From Diphasiastrum complanatum (lineage: Eukaryota > Streptophyta > Lycopodiopsida > Lycopodiales > Lycopodiaceae), in the NCBI GenBank assembly GCA_029204225.1, contig CM055097.1:69366572-69430571 (forward strand): a DNA stretch of 64,000 nucleotides, given 5' to 3'. The position numbers and the translations under genes were made by a program. This document shows, in pieces, positions 12,577 through 24,808 of the stretch (the stretch's first letter is position 1; each line of letters begins with the position of its first letter). Below the pieces are notes generated by a model, which searched no databases, had not been told where the DNA came from, and saw only the letters and a program-made list of their open reading frames with translations.

Positions 12577-13050
12577 ATGCAGTAAGGTGACATCAATACA
12601 CCCTTATCCGTGATTTCACATGGGGGAGTCGAGGGGTGGCAAGTTTGACTTTACTTTGCCGTTTTGGTTTTTTATTTGTTGGTCAAGGTTCTATCTTGCT
12701 TTAAAATACCACTACAAAAACAGAAAAAAAAAAAATTTGTTTCAGTGTATAAATATGGGAGTTATTGGTATTGCATGTAAGATCCACACACACTAAAAAC
12801 TGTGATCTACATATATCACAGATGAGTCAAAATCCATTGCACCCACCACTACACTCGCATCATGTAGGCACAATGTGCTTGGTCATTTGATTGCAAGACT
12901 ATCTCATGCATCCATACCCCTTCATTTTGCATATACTCTGAGCTGCATAGGGCCTAACATATTTTCTCCTATGAGCATGAGCGTCTGATCAGAAGCATAA
13001 AAGGGAGGGTAAGAGAGAAAAAAATGGGAATAGAAACAATAAAGTGGGGT
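12577..13050. other. Intergenic, no feature recognised
   Basis: No gene visible; contains a short poly-A run at about 12723-12735. Confidence 0.4.
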
Positions 13051-13057
13051 GGGGAGT

Positions 13058-13084
13058 GACGCCATTGCCCAATGGATAAGGCAC
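13058..13084 (+). ncRNA. tRNA-Arg-like 5' segment
   Basis: GACGCCATTGCCCAATGGAT followed by AAGGCAC resembles the acceptor and D-arm of a plant tRNA-Arg, including an A-box-like TTGCCCAATGG. The anticodon and T arms do not follow; an A-rich run begins instead. It is best read as a tRNA-derived repeat head or tRNA fragment. Confidence 0.35.
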
Positions 13085-13091
13085 AGAAGAA

Positions 13092-14978
13092 AAATATATT
13101 TAAAAAAAAGAAAAAGAAAAACAGAAAAAGAGAGAGAAAGAAAGATTGAGAGAAAAGTAAGAGAAAGACGAGAAAAAAAAAAAAAGTCTTTAACCGTCTC
13201 TATCAGATCTCGAACCAATTTGTGAGGACGAGTGACGCCTCGCACATCCATAAGAGGTGAGGACGATTTTCCTAATTGATTCCATATACTAGTGGAAAAC
13301 TAGTACTTCCTAGCATCTTGTGTATTGGATCTTAGGACAATAAGTTGTCCTACATGGACTAATGTCAGAATATGGGGCTTGAGAGAAGAGTCAGTACAGA
13401 GAGGAGACTAGATGGTTATTCCTATTGAATCAGTTTTTAAAGAGTATAAGTTGAATCTCTAAACAAAAAAAGAATTGGTAATCACCAGTCTGGACCGGTT
13501 TCAGAGTTGGGGCACTAAAGCCTCATTGCGTATGCATTCACACACACATCAATGAACGGTGTTAGACACAATACTGATGACTTGCATCCATATCATCCCA
13601 TCTCCAATCCTGAGATTTGCATTTGGATATCCCTCCATGCATGGGTTCAAAAGTGGGCATTGCCTTATATCTGATGGAATTGGGAGCATTTGCCATTTAG
13701 GTCACAGGTGGGGTTTTGCAGGTATGAAGACACCAAATTGTTCAAAGATGTTGCGGTCAAATCCAATCCGGTTGCAGATAGACCCTAAGGGATAAATCGA
13801 TGGCCTTTGGGTAGGAAGCTGTTGAAGCCATCCCACCAACTCATTGTGGTTAGTATCACCTAGCAAGGGTGCTGATCCCACTAAACGTGATCCACCACCA
13901 GGAGCTGGTCTACGAAAGCAGAGACTCTAGGTCCGTCGTATGGGGACCATACTACCCAGTGGTAGTCGCCAATGTTAGCCGATATTCCCGCACGGAAAAT
14001 CAGGCTAATATTGAAGTTTAAATTCACAAAATAGGAAAAAACCGGCACGTAAAACCCGATTATTAGAGAAAAATCGACACAAATTTGCCGTAGATTTGGG
14101 TCCCACCCCATCCTAAATGAGGCTAGAGCAAATTTTGCGACCTTAGAAATGGCCAGTAAATATTTTATGGCTTTTCAGAAAAAATGGCCAATTGTAAAAA
14201 AATAGCCGGTATGACCGTGCTAAAATCTCACCATGTACCGAGTCCATTTTTACTAATATATGATCACTCAATTATTATTCAAGAAAACTGTGGTGTCGTA
14301 GGAGCCCTAGTCATGAATGCCAAAAAAGTCAACCGCAGAAGAAAAAATCGAAAAAGAAAAGTTTTGGGTAAAAACAGGACCAGAAAATATGGCTTCAGTG
14401 TCAAGGAGTCACATAAACCCTAACGGCAAAGTTTGTGCAATTTATGGGCAATTAACGAAATGTGCGAGCCAAGTGGTTACCCAACAGGCCAAAAACCCAG
14501 ACAAATGAGCAGTAGGCGCAGGACCCTTGAAAAATCGAAGAAAGGCCAAAAACACAGGTGCCCAAAGAAAAACAAAGGGCACCTACTTAAAATAGGGGTT
14601 GAAAAAGGGCGTCACCCAAAATTTGAATAATAAATGCCAAACCACCTTGGAGGCTAAAAAATTTGGGAGGTACACCCACTAGCCATTGACATTTTGGGCT
14701 TCTAGGGTGTACAAAAGGGGAAACTTGAATGACCTCCCTAGCCTTTGACAAAAATGGCATCTTGGCTAGTTTTGGAAGAGAGCCTTGAATGCACCACTCC
14801 CCCACTCTCTTATGGAGGCCACTAGGTGTACTATCAAATGGGTTGGGGACAAATGACAAAGAGGGCTTGAAGGGCATGAAGAATGGCAAGATGGCATTGT
14901 GAAGGGGATGCATTGGAATTTCCTATAAGAAGGAGCCAACTCCTTGTATTTCAAATGTTAGTGCTTTTGTGAGTAATA
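13092..14978 (+). repeat. Direct tandem duplication, unit 1 (about 1.89 kb)
   Basis: From an A/G-rich stretch (aaaaagagagagaaagaaag) to the sequence ending gcttttgtgagt, this unit matches 14979-16862 in the same orientation throughout. In one compared stretch of about 135 bp there are about nine differences, roughly 5-7%. It contains a LTR-like TATAAGAAGGAGCC near its end (about 14924), but no LTR ends or target duplications. The minus-strand ORF at 14587-14913 recurs shortened in unit 2, so it is probably not a conserved protein. Confidence 0.85.
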
Positions 14979-16862
14979 TATATTAAAAAAAGAAAAAGAA
15001 ATATAGAAAAAGAGAGAGAAAGAAAGACTGAGAGAAAAGTAAGAGAAAAAAGAGAAAAAAGAAAAAGACTTCAACCATCTCTATCAGATAGCGAACCAAT
15101 ATGTGAGGACGAGTGACGCCTCGCACATCCATAAGAGGTGAGGACAATTTTCCTAATTGATTTCATAGACTAGTGGAAAACCAGTACTTCCTAGCATCTT
15201 GTGTATTGGATCTTAGGACAGTAAGTTATCCTACATGGACTACTGTCAGAATATAGAGCTTGAGAGAAGAGTCAGTACAGAGAGGAGACTAGATGATTAT
15301 TCCCTGTTGAATTAGTTCTTAGAGAGTATAAGTTGAATGGCTAAACAAAAAAAAAATTGGTAATCACCAGTCTGGAACGGTTTCAGAGTTGGGGCACTAA
15401 AGCCTCATTGCGTATGCATTCACACACACATCAATGACACGGTGTTAGACACAATACTGATGACTTGCATCCATATCATCCCATCTCCAATCCCGAGATT
15501 TGCATTTGCATATCCCCATGCATGGGTTCAAAAGTGGGCATTGTCTTACATCTGATGGAATTGGGAGCATTTGTCATTTAGGTCACAGGTTGGTTTTTGC
15601 AGGTATGAAGACACCAAATTGTTCAAAGGTGCTGCGGTCAAAACCAATCCAGTTGCAGATAGATCCTAAGGGCTAAATCGATGGCCTTTGGGTAGGGAGC
15701 TATTGAAGCCATCCCACCAACTCATTGTAGTTAGTATCACCTAGCAAGGGTGCTGATTCCACTAAACTTGATTCACCACTAGGAGCTGGTCTACAAAACC
15801 AGAGACTCTGGGTCTGCCGTATGGGGACCATACTACCCAGTGGTAGTCGCCAATGTTAGCCGATATTTCTGCACGGAAAATCAGGCTAATATTGAAGTTT
15901 AAATTCACAATACTGAAAAAAATCGGCATGTAAAACCTGGTTATTAGAGAAAAATCGGCACAAATTTGTCATAGATTTGGGTCCCAACCCGTCCTAAATG
16001 AGGCTAGAGCAAATTTTGCAGCCTTTAAAAATGGCCGATAAATATTTTACGGCTTTTCAAAAAAAATGGCCAACTGTTAAAAAATAGCCGGTACGATCGT
16101 GCTAAAATCTCACCATGTACTGAGTCCATTTTTTCTAATATATGATCACTCAATGTATTTTTCAGGGAAACCGTGGGGTCGTGGGAGCCCTAGTCATGAA
16201 TGCCGAAAAAGTCAACCACATAAGAAAAAACCAAGAATTAATTTTTTTGGGTAAAAACAAGACCGGAAAATATGGATTCAGTGTCAAGGAGTCACAGAAA
16301 CCCTAACGGCAAAGTTCGGGCAATTTACGGGTAATTAACAAAATGTGCGGGCCAAGTGGTTACCCAACAGACTAAAAACCTAGACAAATGAGCAGTAGGT
16401 GCACGACCCTTGAAAAATCGAAGAAAGGCCGAAAACACAGGTGCCCAAAGAAAAATGAAGGCCGCCTACTAAAAATAGGGGTTGAAAAAGGGCCTAACCC
16501 AAAATTTGAATAATAAATGCCAGACCACCTTGGAGGCTAAAAAATTTGGGAGGTACACCCACTAGCATTGACATTTTGGGCTTCTAGGGTGTACAAAAGG
16601 GGAAACTTGAATGATTTCCTTAGCCTTTGACAAAAATGGTATCTTGGCTAGTTTTTGAAGAGAGCCTTGAATGCACCACTCCCCCACTCTCTTATGGAGG
16701 CCACTAGGTGTACTATCAAATGGGTTGGGGACAAATGGCAAAGAGGGCTTGAAGGGCATGAAGAATGGCAAGATGACATTGTGAAGGGGATGCATTGGAA
16801 TTTTCTATAAGAAGGAGCCAACTCCTTGTATTTCAAATGTTAGTGCTTTTGTGAGTTGATAA
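14979..16862 (+). repeat. Direct tandem duplication, unit 2 (about 1.89 kb)
   Basis: Second copy of the unit at 13092-14978, directly abutting it. The junction falls in an A-rich tract, which would suit unequal recombination or slippage (inference). Scattered substitutions and small indels separate the copies. Sequence after 16862 diverges abruptly from that after unit 1. Confidence 0.85.
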
Positions 16863-17510
16863 TTTGAGAGTGGAGTATAGTTGGCTAATGATGTGATAGT
16901 GAGTTGATGGTGATAGTTGGAGTGATTGAGTTTGATGTGATAGTTTTGATGATGTGATGCCATGTTCATTGGGAGTTTCATCTAATCTTATTGAGAGATA
17001 GAAGGTTTCTTGCAATAGTGTGTTGGGTATGGTCTTAGAGTTTGTAATTTCTTTGTATTGTTGAGGAATTGATTCTTGTGAGTGAGTCATGAAATCTCAT
17101 GCCTTGGAGGCCTATTTGATCTTATGCTTATTAATTTTCATCATGTGAGATCCTTTCTTAGGAGTGCTTGTTTGTCTTCTATTCTATACAAGAAATAGCT
17201 TTGGATCGTGAGGTGAGAACTTTCTTCAATCAAGTGCTTATGGACTTATGCTCTTGTGTTTTTCCATCTACTTCATCTTGAGAGATTTCAAGACTTGAAG
17301 GTTTTTCAATTGATAGGGACTCCATTTGTTGAAGTACTTCTTCATTGTTGATGTCATTCTAAGAGAGCATCAAGGAGTAAGTTCATGAGAGAGCCTTATG
17401 CATTATGATGTTGAAGGGGCCTCAATGGAATATCTGCCCTCTTGAGTAAGCTCGCTTGACCAATGCTGAAGGAGTACGCCGCTATGCTGTGGGCTAATAG
17501 CCAACGATAA
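16863..17510. other. Unassigned, T-rich sequence
   Basis: No coding feature. The composition (long TG/CTT-rich stretches) resembles the R-U5 part of a plant LTR, but no boundaries were found. Confidence 0.3.
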
Positions 17511-17765
17511 CTAAATTTTCAAAGAGTTTTCATCAAAGTCATCTACGTGGCAGAACGCAGTTGCATTTCTGAGGAAGACTACACCGAATTTGGTTGGGAT
17601 ATCAATCGTACTGCTGCTGCCAACGATCAACCCAATTAAGTGGCAGAGAATCAAGCCATCTCTGTAGCAAGTTTCAAGCACATACTTTTTGGCATTCCTC
17701 AAGCCCATTTTTGTGGCTAAACCATTCATTGATCCCAACCAATTTGTAGAGTACTTCCAGTTCAA
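17511..17765 (-). other. Unrecognised minus-strand ORF (84 aa)
   Basis: The translation has protein-like composition (NWLGSMNGLATKMGLRNAKK, then a hydrophobic run GLILCHLIGLIVG) rather than low complexity. I recognise no family. Surrounding DNA is retroelement-like, so it may be a captured gene fragment or a chance ORF. Confidence 0.25.
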
Positions 17766-19010
17766 ATAACTAACACTTCTATGAGGATTTTCATCGCTGA
17801 TTTCTGAGGCTCTACACCCCTACTATGGTTGGTTGCATCACGCACACTTTTGAAGTTTTCTTGTTGATTACTTGGAGTGCATTCAATCACTAACAATAGT
17901 GCTATAGTTTTGATTTCCAGAATGACAATCAGTCGCAATTGGTTTTTGTTCGCTGCACCCTGCCAATCATCGGTGATCAAGGATGAATTTCTAGCGGTTT
18001 GCGGCCTACAATCGAATAGAGTGTGGCCTCTTGTCTCTGCCTACCTGCTCCTACAGTCCGCTGCCTGTGCTGGCCCTGCGATCTGCCTACTACCTATGTC
18101 CACAGTTTATAGCCGTCTACCTACGATCAGAGGCATTTCGGTTACACCCTATGATGATTGTATGTGGGAAGAAATTCAGCCTTGATAATCTGTCTGTGGT
18201 TCTGCATAGTTTGCTGCACCTGTCTGCAATTGTCTGCACATGTTTTGTCGCCTAGCAGACCCATTGTAGTTGTCAATCATCGTCCATGGAAAAAAATTCG
18301 ACGATGCTCAACACTGTCAGAGAAGTATCTGAAAGAAATTCCCATTCCATGAATTGTCAATTTGCTTCTACCTTCCCTCACAGACAGATATAGCCACTGA
18401 GTACTTTTTGGATTCATACAATCGCTGGTTCACTGTCCTCATCATCTGCCATCTAAGTTGCACGGCTCAGTTCTAACCGTTGTTGTCAATCACACTTTCA
18501 GAGGGAAATACTCACTACTAACAAGCCAATGGATTACATTTGAAGAGATCGAATACATTTGTAGTTCATCGTATCTCTCTGGCCAGTATTCAAGCATATA
18601 TCCATCGCATTCCAGAATGGCAAGTGAGTCAGCAAGGGCAATGCAACCGAGATGATGTGACATTCATGACTGGAGTTTCTGCGACATCCAGCTACCTAAT
18701 TGCACATTGAGGTGAGTTTTTGACTTGAACTTTCTTTCTAGTCACTCCCATTTCTTAAAGTTCTATTTGTAAGCTCTTAACTTAAATTGGAATGGGATGT
18801 GAGATGTGTAAGATACGGTTTTACACTTTGAAGGAGGTTGTTATGAATGGTCTATGGAAGTAAGCTTGTTGAGGGACTAATTACGTCAAGTTTTTTTTTC
18901 AGAGGTCCTACAGATTTAAGTGTTGCTAATGGTTGTAATTTTCAGTTGTACTCATTTACATTGAACCCGAGGGACAAGCAGCCTCAAGGAAAATGGGAGA
19001 ACAATAATAA
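17766..19010. other. Unassigned sequence upstream of copia remnant
   Basis: Short ORFs without recognisable domains. The phrase ttgtcaatca recurs at about 18270 and 18485. No RNA gene or LTR boundary seen. Confidence 0.3.
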
Positions 19011-19019
19011 CTCTTCCTA

Positions 19020-20003
19020 CGTCGAATTTTCGGATGTGCAACTTATGCACATATTCCTGATAAGCTTTGAAAGAAGCTCAACGAGAAGGTTGAATTAGGA
19101 TACCTCGTCGGATATGACAACCATTCGTCATACTACATGATTTACACGCCATAAACGAATCAAGTGAAGATTGTTAGAGACGTCAAGTTTGATGAGAACA
19201 GAACAATGATCGACAATGATTTATCCAGCTATGAAGTTCTAGGAAAGTAGTATTATGGCCTACTGACCATGGTAGGGGGAGTAGAACCTAAATAGTCAGA
19301 CGAAGATGTTCGAGGTCCACATCAGTTGAGCGACAAATCAGATGAAGAAAGGTTTGCAAGCCTGCCCGCTGCTAGAACTCCTGTAAATCGATATGGTTTC
19401 GGATCTAGCCAAAGAGACAAAGGCAAGAGTATTGCAGTACCAAAAGAATCTCCTAGAAGATCAATGAGAGAGCGAAGAGCACCAGCAAGATTTGTGCTAG
19501 GCAGCTCGGCTTCTACATTCAAAGAATTTTGTGGATTCAGTGGTGAACCACAAACATTCGAGGAAGCCATCAATAGTCCAGAGAAGGACAAATGGATCCA
19601 AGCCATGAACAAAGAAATCGAATCCATGAAGAAGAATGAGGTATGGACACTACAACCAGTGCCAAAGAAACAAAAAACAGTGCAATGCAAATGGGTTTAC
19701 AAACTCAAGTATGGACCGAATGAAGATGTTTCGAGATACAAGGCCAGACTTGTAGCAAAAGGTTTTTCTCAGAAGTATGACATCGATTACACTAAGACCT
19801 TCTCTCTAGTGGTGAAACATGCTACTATTTGCATATGCAACTGCATACAACCTCAAGATTCACATCGTTGATGAGAAGACAACATTCCTATATGGCGAAT
19901 TAGACGAAGAAGTCTACATGGATCAACCTCCAGGTTATACCTCCGAATCACTTCCTACCTATGCATGCCGAATGCACAGGAGTATCTATGGTCTGAAGCA
20001 ATA
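19020..20003 (+). pseudogene. Copia pol fragment (integrase C-terminus and RT N-terminus), lineage D
   Basis: Translation in shifting frames gives the integrase C-terminal signature (ELGYLVGYDNHSSYYMIY at about 19092-19145) and the linker RRSMRERRAPARFVL. Reverse transcriptase begins at QTFEEAINSPEKDKWIQAMN (about 19550), followed by CKWVYKLKYG, YKARLVAKGFSQ, LYGELDEEVYMDQPPGY and SIYGLKQ, where a stop ends it. The YVDD motif and RNase H are missing. The residues differ from family A and from B/C, so this is a different copia lineage. Confidence 0.85.
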
Positions 20004-20194
20004 AGCATGACCAAAGACTGATAGGAAACTGTTAGGATGTGCCTAATCAGCCGTTCTTGTAATTTCCTGATTTGCTAATCATATACATCCTGATTATTAA
20101 TAATGCAATTGTAGTAGATTGCCAATATACCAACGTAAGCTGAGCACTATGTAGCCAGCAAGATCTTCATACTTCAACTTCTGAATCGACTGAT
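20004..20194. other. Junction sequence between copia D and copia A
   Basis: Short spacer with a TGTTAGGATG start that could be an LTR end, not confirmed. Confidence 0.25.
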
Positions 20195-20884
20195 ATGCTA
20201 AGGCATTTCAGACTAGGCCATTTAAACTTTAAAAGTATTCAAAAAATTTCAAATCTAAATTTAGTGCAGGCTCTACCATCTATTAGCAAAGCGACTTCTT
20301 TTTGTGAAACCTGTATTATCAGCAAACATGCCAGAAGTCCATTAAATTTTCATTTAGTCCATTCATCAAAAACCTTGCTAGATCTTGTACATTTGTGGGC
20401 TTGTGAAGACTGTTTCCACAAGGGGAGCCATTTACTTTCTAGCTTTTATTGATGATTTTTCTCGAAGAACTGTTACCTAAATTTTTCAAACAGTTCAAGG
20501 CATTTGCTGAAAATCAGATATAGAGAAAAATCAAGGCTCTACGCACTGTTGGAAGGGGAGAATTTATCTCCACCGAATTCAAGGAGTTCTACAAGGCGAA
20601 TGGAATACACCAAAACTAGCTATTCACCTCAGTCCAATGGTAAACCGGAAAGGAAGAATCAAACACTAATCAAAAGTGCCAAAAGCATGTTGGCCGATGT
20701 CTCTCTTCCAAAGAAATTCAGGGTGGAAGCTATTACGACTGTTGCCTATCTACAGAATCGATCCATTACAGAAGCTCTAAACAACAAAACACCTTATGAA
20801 GTATGGACAAAAACCGTCACTCAAGCACATTTGGGTTTTTGAACGCATTGCTTACTCTGAGATCCCTGGTAATTTAAGGAAAAA
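20195..20884 (+). pseudogene. Copia A copy 2: gag-pre-integrase and integrase
   Basis: The first frame gives RHFRLGHLNFKSIQ and CETCIISKHARSP (zinc-binding His/Cys pairs of gag-pre-integrase). After frame breaks near 20450 the sequence continues with YSPQSNGKPERKNQTLIKSA, NRSITEALNNKTPYEVW and IAYSEIPGNLRKKL of the integrase. Several stops and at least two frameshifts inactivate it. It ends abruptly at 20884, where LTR-like sequence begins. Confidence 0.85.
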
Positions 20885-21270
20885 GCTAGTACTAACTAGA
20901 TGGATCTCATCTCACTATGGCCAAGTGGTCATTAAGATCTACGACCTCATTAGTTGTCCTACTGGACTAGCTGCATTTGCTTAGTATAAATAGCTGAGCA
21001 TACTTCTATTATTCTGAATCACATAGCATCTCTCTCAAGCTTTCAAGCTTGAACACTCTTGAGTATTCTAGCTCAGTTCTTTAAAAGTTCTTTTAGAGTT
21101 TTGCTATTAGCGTTTACTGCCTATCAATGGAAGTGAAAATCAGATAGAGTTTTCAGAGATAGCTTACAGTACGCAGTTTCTATCCACAATTGTCTTGTGC
21201 TCATCATTTTGCTAAATCAGTCTATCTTTTATTGCATTCAGTATTATGTTAGAATCTCTGTGATTCGACA
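20885..21270 (+). repeat. Internal fragment of family A LTR inside pol
   Basis: The segment starting GTACTAACTAGATGG and ending AATCTCTGTGAT matches 34193-34580 of the 3' LTR in the same orientation with scattered substitutions. It lacks the first 155 bp or so and the last 230 bp or so of that LTR. It is placed between integrase and RT codons, where no LTR belongs. Confidence 0.8.
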
Positions 21271-21289
21271 AGGGTCAGCAGACCACCTA

Positions 21290-22609
21290 ACAGGTAGATT
21301 GATGAGTCTACAACTTACCTTGTTCAAGAGCCGACGATTGTCAAAAAGACACTCAGTCATCCCAATTCCGATCTCTGGAAAGACACTATGGATAAAGGGT
21401 ATTCATCTCTTATCAAGAACTAGACTTGGACAATCGTCGAATTACCTGCCAACAGAAATGTAGTTGATTGCAAATGGTTATTTAAAATCAAGTACAAGGC
21501 AGATGAAAGTATTGATCGAAGAAATGCTTGACTTGTAGCCAGAGGATTCTCTCAGGTACTAAACATCGACTACACTGAGACCTTCAGTCCAGTAGTTAAA
21601 CATTCTTCTATCAGACTTCTATTGTCATTTGTTGTTGTAGTAGATTTGGAAATACATCAATAGGATGCATAGACATCATATCTTAATGGAGTTATCGAAG
21701 AGGACATTTACATGGTGCAACCTGAAGGCTACATTATCGAAGGTAGACACAATCATGTGTGTAAAATCTATAAAGCACTTTCTGGCTTGAAGCAATCTGT
21801 TCGAGCATGGTTTCAGAGGATCAATGCTTTCCTTATTGATCACAGCTACACACCATGCTCTTCAGATTCAAATGTCTACTTCAAGTCAGTGCAGCATTTG
21901 TTTATCATTATCACTTTGTATGTGGATGACACATTGCTTTTCAGCAACAGTATCGATCTAATAAAAGAAGCTAAGACAATGTTGTCTTCCGAATTCGACA
22001 TGACCGATCTGGGCGAAGCTCATTACTGTCTAGGTATTCAAATCAAAAGAGACATACAACAGAAGTTGATCTATATTTCTCAACAAAGATACATTTACAA
22101 TGTCTTAATCAGATTTAATCTGATGAATTGCAAATTAGCTCTCTCACCAATGGATACAGTACTTAAGATGTCAAAGGACCAGTATTTCCAAACAATGATA
22201 GAGAAAGAGTAGATGTGTGAGTATCCTTATCATTCGATAATAGGATCTCTTATGTATGCGATGATCTGTACTAGACCAGACATAGCTTTTGCAGTCAATT
22301 CCTTGAGTCAATATATGCCCAATCCTGGTATAACACATTTTAAGGCTCTTATTAGAGTCATGAGATATCTTCGAGCTACTATGGACTTTTGCATTTGTTA
22401 TGGAGGAGATGACAACGACAAACTCAATATTCTTAGTGGTTTTTCATATGCAAGTTGGCCAGGAGATGTAGACAATCGTAAATCCACTTCAGGATTCACA
22501 TTCTTCCTCAACAATGGTCCTATTTCATGGAATAGTCACAAGCAAGCTTCGATAGCTCTATCTTCCACTAAATCAGAGTATATCGCAGCCTCTCAAGCTA
22601 CAAAGGAAG
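21290..22609 (+). pseudogene. Copia A copy 2: reverse transcriptase and RNase H N-part
   Basis: RT motifs appear in order: DCKWLFKIKYKADESIDRRN at 21466, LVARGFSQ at 21534, FSPVVKHSSIRLLLSF at 21585, IEEDIYMVQPEGY at 21695, and LYVDDTLLFSN at 21916 with the catalytic aspartates intact. LGEAHYCLGIQI and SIIGSLMYAMICTRPDIAFA follow. RNase H begins with SYASWPGDVDNRKSTSGF and KSEYIAASQATKE at 22577-22609. Stops at about 21529, 21661 and 22210 break the frame. The coding sequence resumes at 33723 after element B. Confidence 0.9.
22605..22609 (+). other. Target-site duplication of element B (left copy, GGAAG)
   Basis: GGAAG directly precedes the TG of B's left LTR and is repeated at 33718-33722 directly after B's right LTR. 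Five base pairs is the usual copia target duplication. Confidence 0.95.
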
Positions 22610-23291
22610 TGTTAAAAATTCACAATTCTAGCTTGACTAGTTTTGGTCATATGACTTGTAAATAGTTAGATGGTCATGATGTGGCTTGTCACACGTGCCA
22701 AATAGCATAGGATTCCATTCATAAGGATGTTCTCAAGTAGACCTAAGTGTTAGAACCTTTGGAATGAGTCCAAATTATGCTTAGATACAAGGGAGAAAAA
22801 ATAGGAGCTATTTTTGGTAATTTTTGCATTGTTGAGGGATCTCCAAGATTCCAACCCTAACTTGGTAGGGATGAAAGATCCACCAAAATTAGCATTAGGG
22901 ATAGGTTTAGGGCTACTCATACCTGCCCAAAACCGTGATGGATCATGTATATATAGGTGATGATATCTCACCAAAATCAATCAAGCAATTTCATGTTTTT
23001 TCTCTCATAATGGTGCAATTGCTCTCTATGTTCATAATTGTTTGAGTACTTGTGATTACTAATGATTATAGGATTGAATGTAGGTCTGGTGTACAGTACT
23101 CAGACTGTGGGAGGCCGTACTTTCACACGTGTGAAGCCTTCTTCAAGGATTTGGGCCATTTAGTGAGGTTCAAGCATAGGTTTTTGATGGATTTTGATGG
23201 TTCAACTTGTGCTAATCTTATGAAATCATAATCTATTGTTTTCCTCATCATTTCAAGTGTTTTAGGATCCTTATTTGCTGTAATTTTTACA
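22610..23291 (+). repeat. Element B left (5') LTR
   Basis: 682 bp, TGTTAAAAATT to TAATTTTTACA. A TATA-like TATATATAGG at about 22947-22957 may be the promoter. The 14-bp palindrome TTCACACGTGTGAA lies at 23122-23135 and a CACGTG core at 22692-22697. Confidence 0.97.
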
Positions 23292-23303
23292 TGGTATCAG
23301 AGC
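23292..23303 (+). other. Element B primer-binding site
   Basis: TGGTATCAGAGC follows the LTR end without spacer. This is the usual copia minus-strand primer site, complementary to initiator methionine tRNA. Confidence 0.95.
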
Positions 23304-24102
23304 CTAAAGGCTGAAATGAGCTAAATCCTTGGTTTGCATTCAATTTGATCACAATTTTTGATCTAAATCTTGTGTAGATTGGATCTTAGCATCTAGTATT
23401 GATTCTAGAACTCAAAGTGAGTCAAATACATTGGAGATTGGTGTTGTGTGACTTCATTTGCAGGTGTTTAGGTGTCTAAAACCAGAGGCAAAGTTGAATT
23501 CAATTCACATTACCAAGATAGCAAGTTTTGCTTGCTCCAAGCATTGATTTCTAAGCGAGTTTTGGAGGTGATTTCATAGAGAAGGCTTTCTAGCATTCAA
23601 GGAGAGGGAAGATCAGAGTTTTGGGGACTCTTCAAGGCTGTTCTAAGGTGTAGTAGGCACCTCCTAAAGTGATTTAGGTTCAGTCCAACCATTGCTTGAC
23701 TTATGCACCAAATTAGATCAATTTTTCATCAATTTTGATCATTTTTTGCTTGTGATTGGATAGTAGATTGTGTTGCATCCTCATTAAGTTCCATTTAGAT
23801 CTTTTACAAGTGATTTTGGAAGTATATTAGGTTGCTGAAATTCACTCTTGATCAGATCATTTGGAAGCTTTAATGTTCTTTATAGAAAGAGGGGCAATTC
23901 TACTAGTATTGTCTACTTCAATCAAGCAAGTGCATTGTTTCTAGTATTCTATGATTTGATTTTGTTAGAGATCATTCTTAGATCTTTATAGGAAGTCTAT
24001 TACTGATCTTTTCAGGTCCCTAAGAAGTGGGATAAGGTAGACCTTCAATCAAATCAATAGAAGTAACCTTCATTTGTGTCAAGTCCTTGATTAGGAGACT
24101 AG
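23304..24102 (+). other. Element B leader
   Basis: About 800 bp without a long ORF between primer site and gag start, consistent with an untranslated leader carrying packaging signals. No specific signal identified. Confidence 0.6.
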
Positions 24103-24808
24103 ATGGCATCTATAAATGCATATATTTTGGATACTAATGAAAGGCTCAACAAAACTAACTATTCCATATGGAAAGTTAGAATGGAATCTATCATGATCAT
24201 GCAAGATCTGATGGAAATTGTAAATGGTAAGGAGGGTGAACCTATTCATCCTCAAGAAAAAGCCAAATACATCAAGAGGTGCAATGTTGCACTACATTGC
24301 ATAAAAATGAATGTTGCAAATGAACTCTTAAGAGAGGTAGGAGATTGCACTTCAGCTCAAGATGCTTGGGAGACTTTGCAAAAGGTCTATGAATCCAAGA
24401 ACCAAACTAGAATGTTAGCTTTGAAGAATCAAATCTATAGAAGCTATCAAAAGAAAGGAGAGAGTGCACATACTTTTGTCCTAAGAGTAAAAGAATTGAA
24501 CAAAGAGCTAGCCTTTATAGGTGAACCTATCAAGGATGAAGAGCTTGTTCAACTCATATTGAATGGACTAAGCTTTGAATTTGACAATTTGGTTCAGGGA
24601 TATGCAATTATGGGTAAGCTACCCATACTTGAAGAACTCCAAGGCACGCTCATGGCCGAGGAATCAAGAAGGAGCCAAATGCAAGAGAGGATGGATAGGC
24701 TTTCCATCCAAGGTGGAGATGACCAATCTCTCTTCACCAAAGGCAAAGGCAAGTCCAAAGGCAAAGGATCAACATTCAAGAAGTCTACAAAGCTTGAGGA
24801 TCAAGAAG
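24103..24808 (+). pseudogene. Element B Gag N-terminal part, truncated by C
   Basis: An open frame of 235 codons from ATG to the insertion of C. It starts MASINAYILDTNERLNKTNY and has SIWKVRMES, VALHCIKMNV, DAWETLQKVYESKN and LVQLILNGL, the pattern of copia Gag (UBN2-type region). A lysine/glycine-rich basic segment (KGKGKSKGKGS) follows. The first codons align with the start of C's Gag. The natural continuation (zinc knuckle CYYCSKMGHYASEC) is at about 29819 on the other side of C. The extra codons to 24957 are C's LTR. Confidence 0.95.
24804..24808 (+). other. Target-site duplication of element C (left copy, AGAAG)
   Basis: AGAAG directly precedes C's left LTR and recurs at 29754-29758 directly after its right LTR. 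Confidence 0.95.

Noticed and set aside
13092-16862. The duplicated 1.89-kb units as an LTR pair
   Set aside because: The units abut with no internal region, primer site or polypurine tract and lack TG/CA ends.
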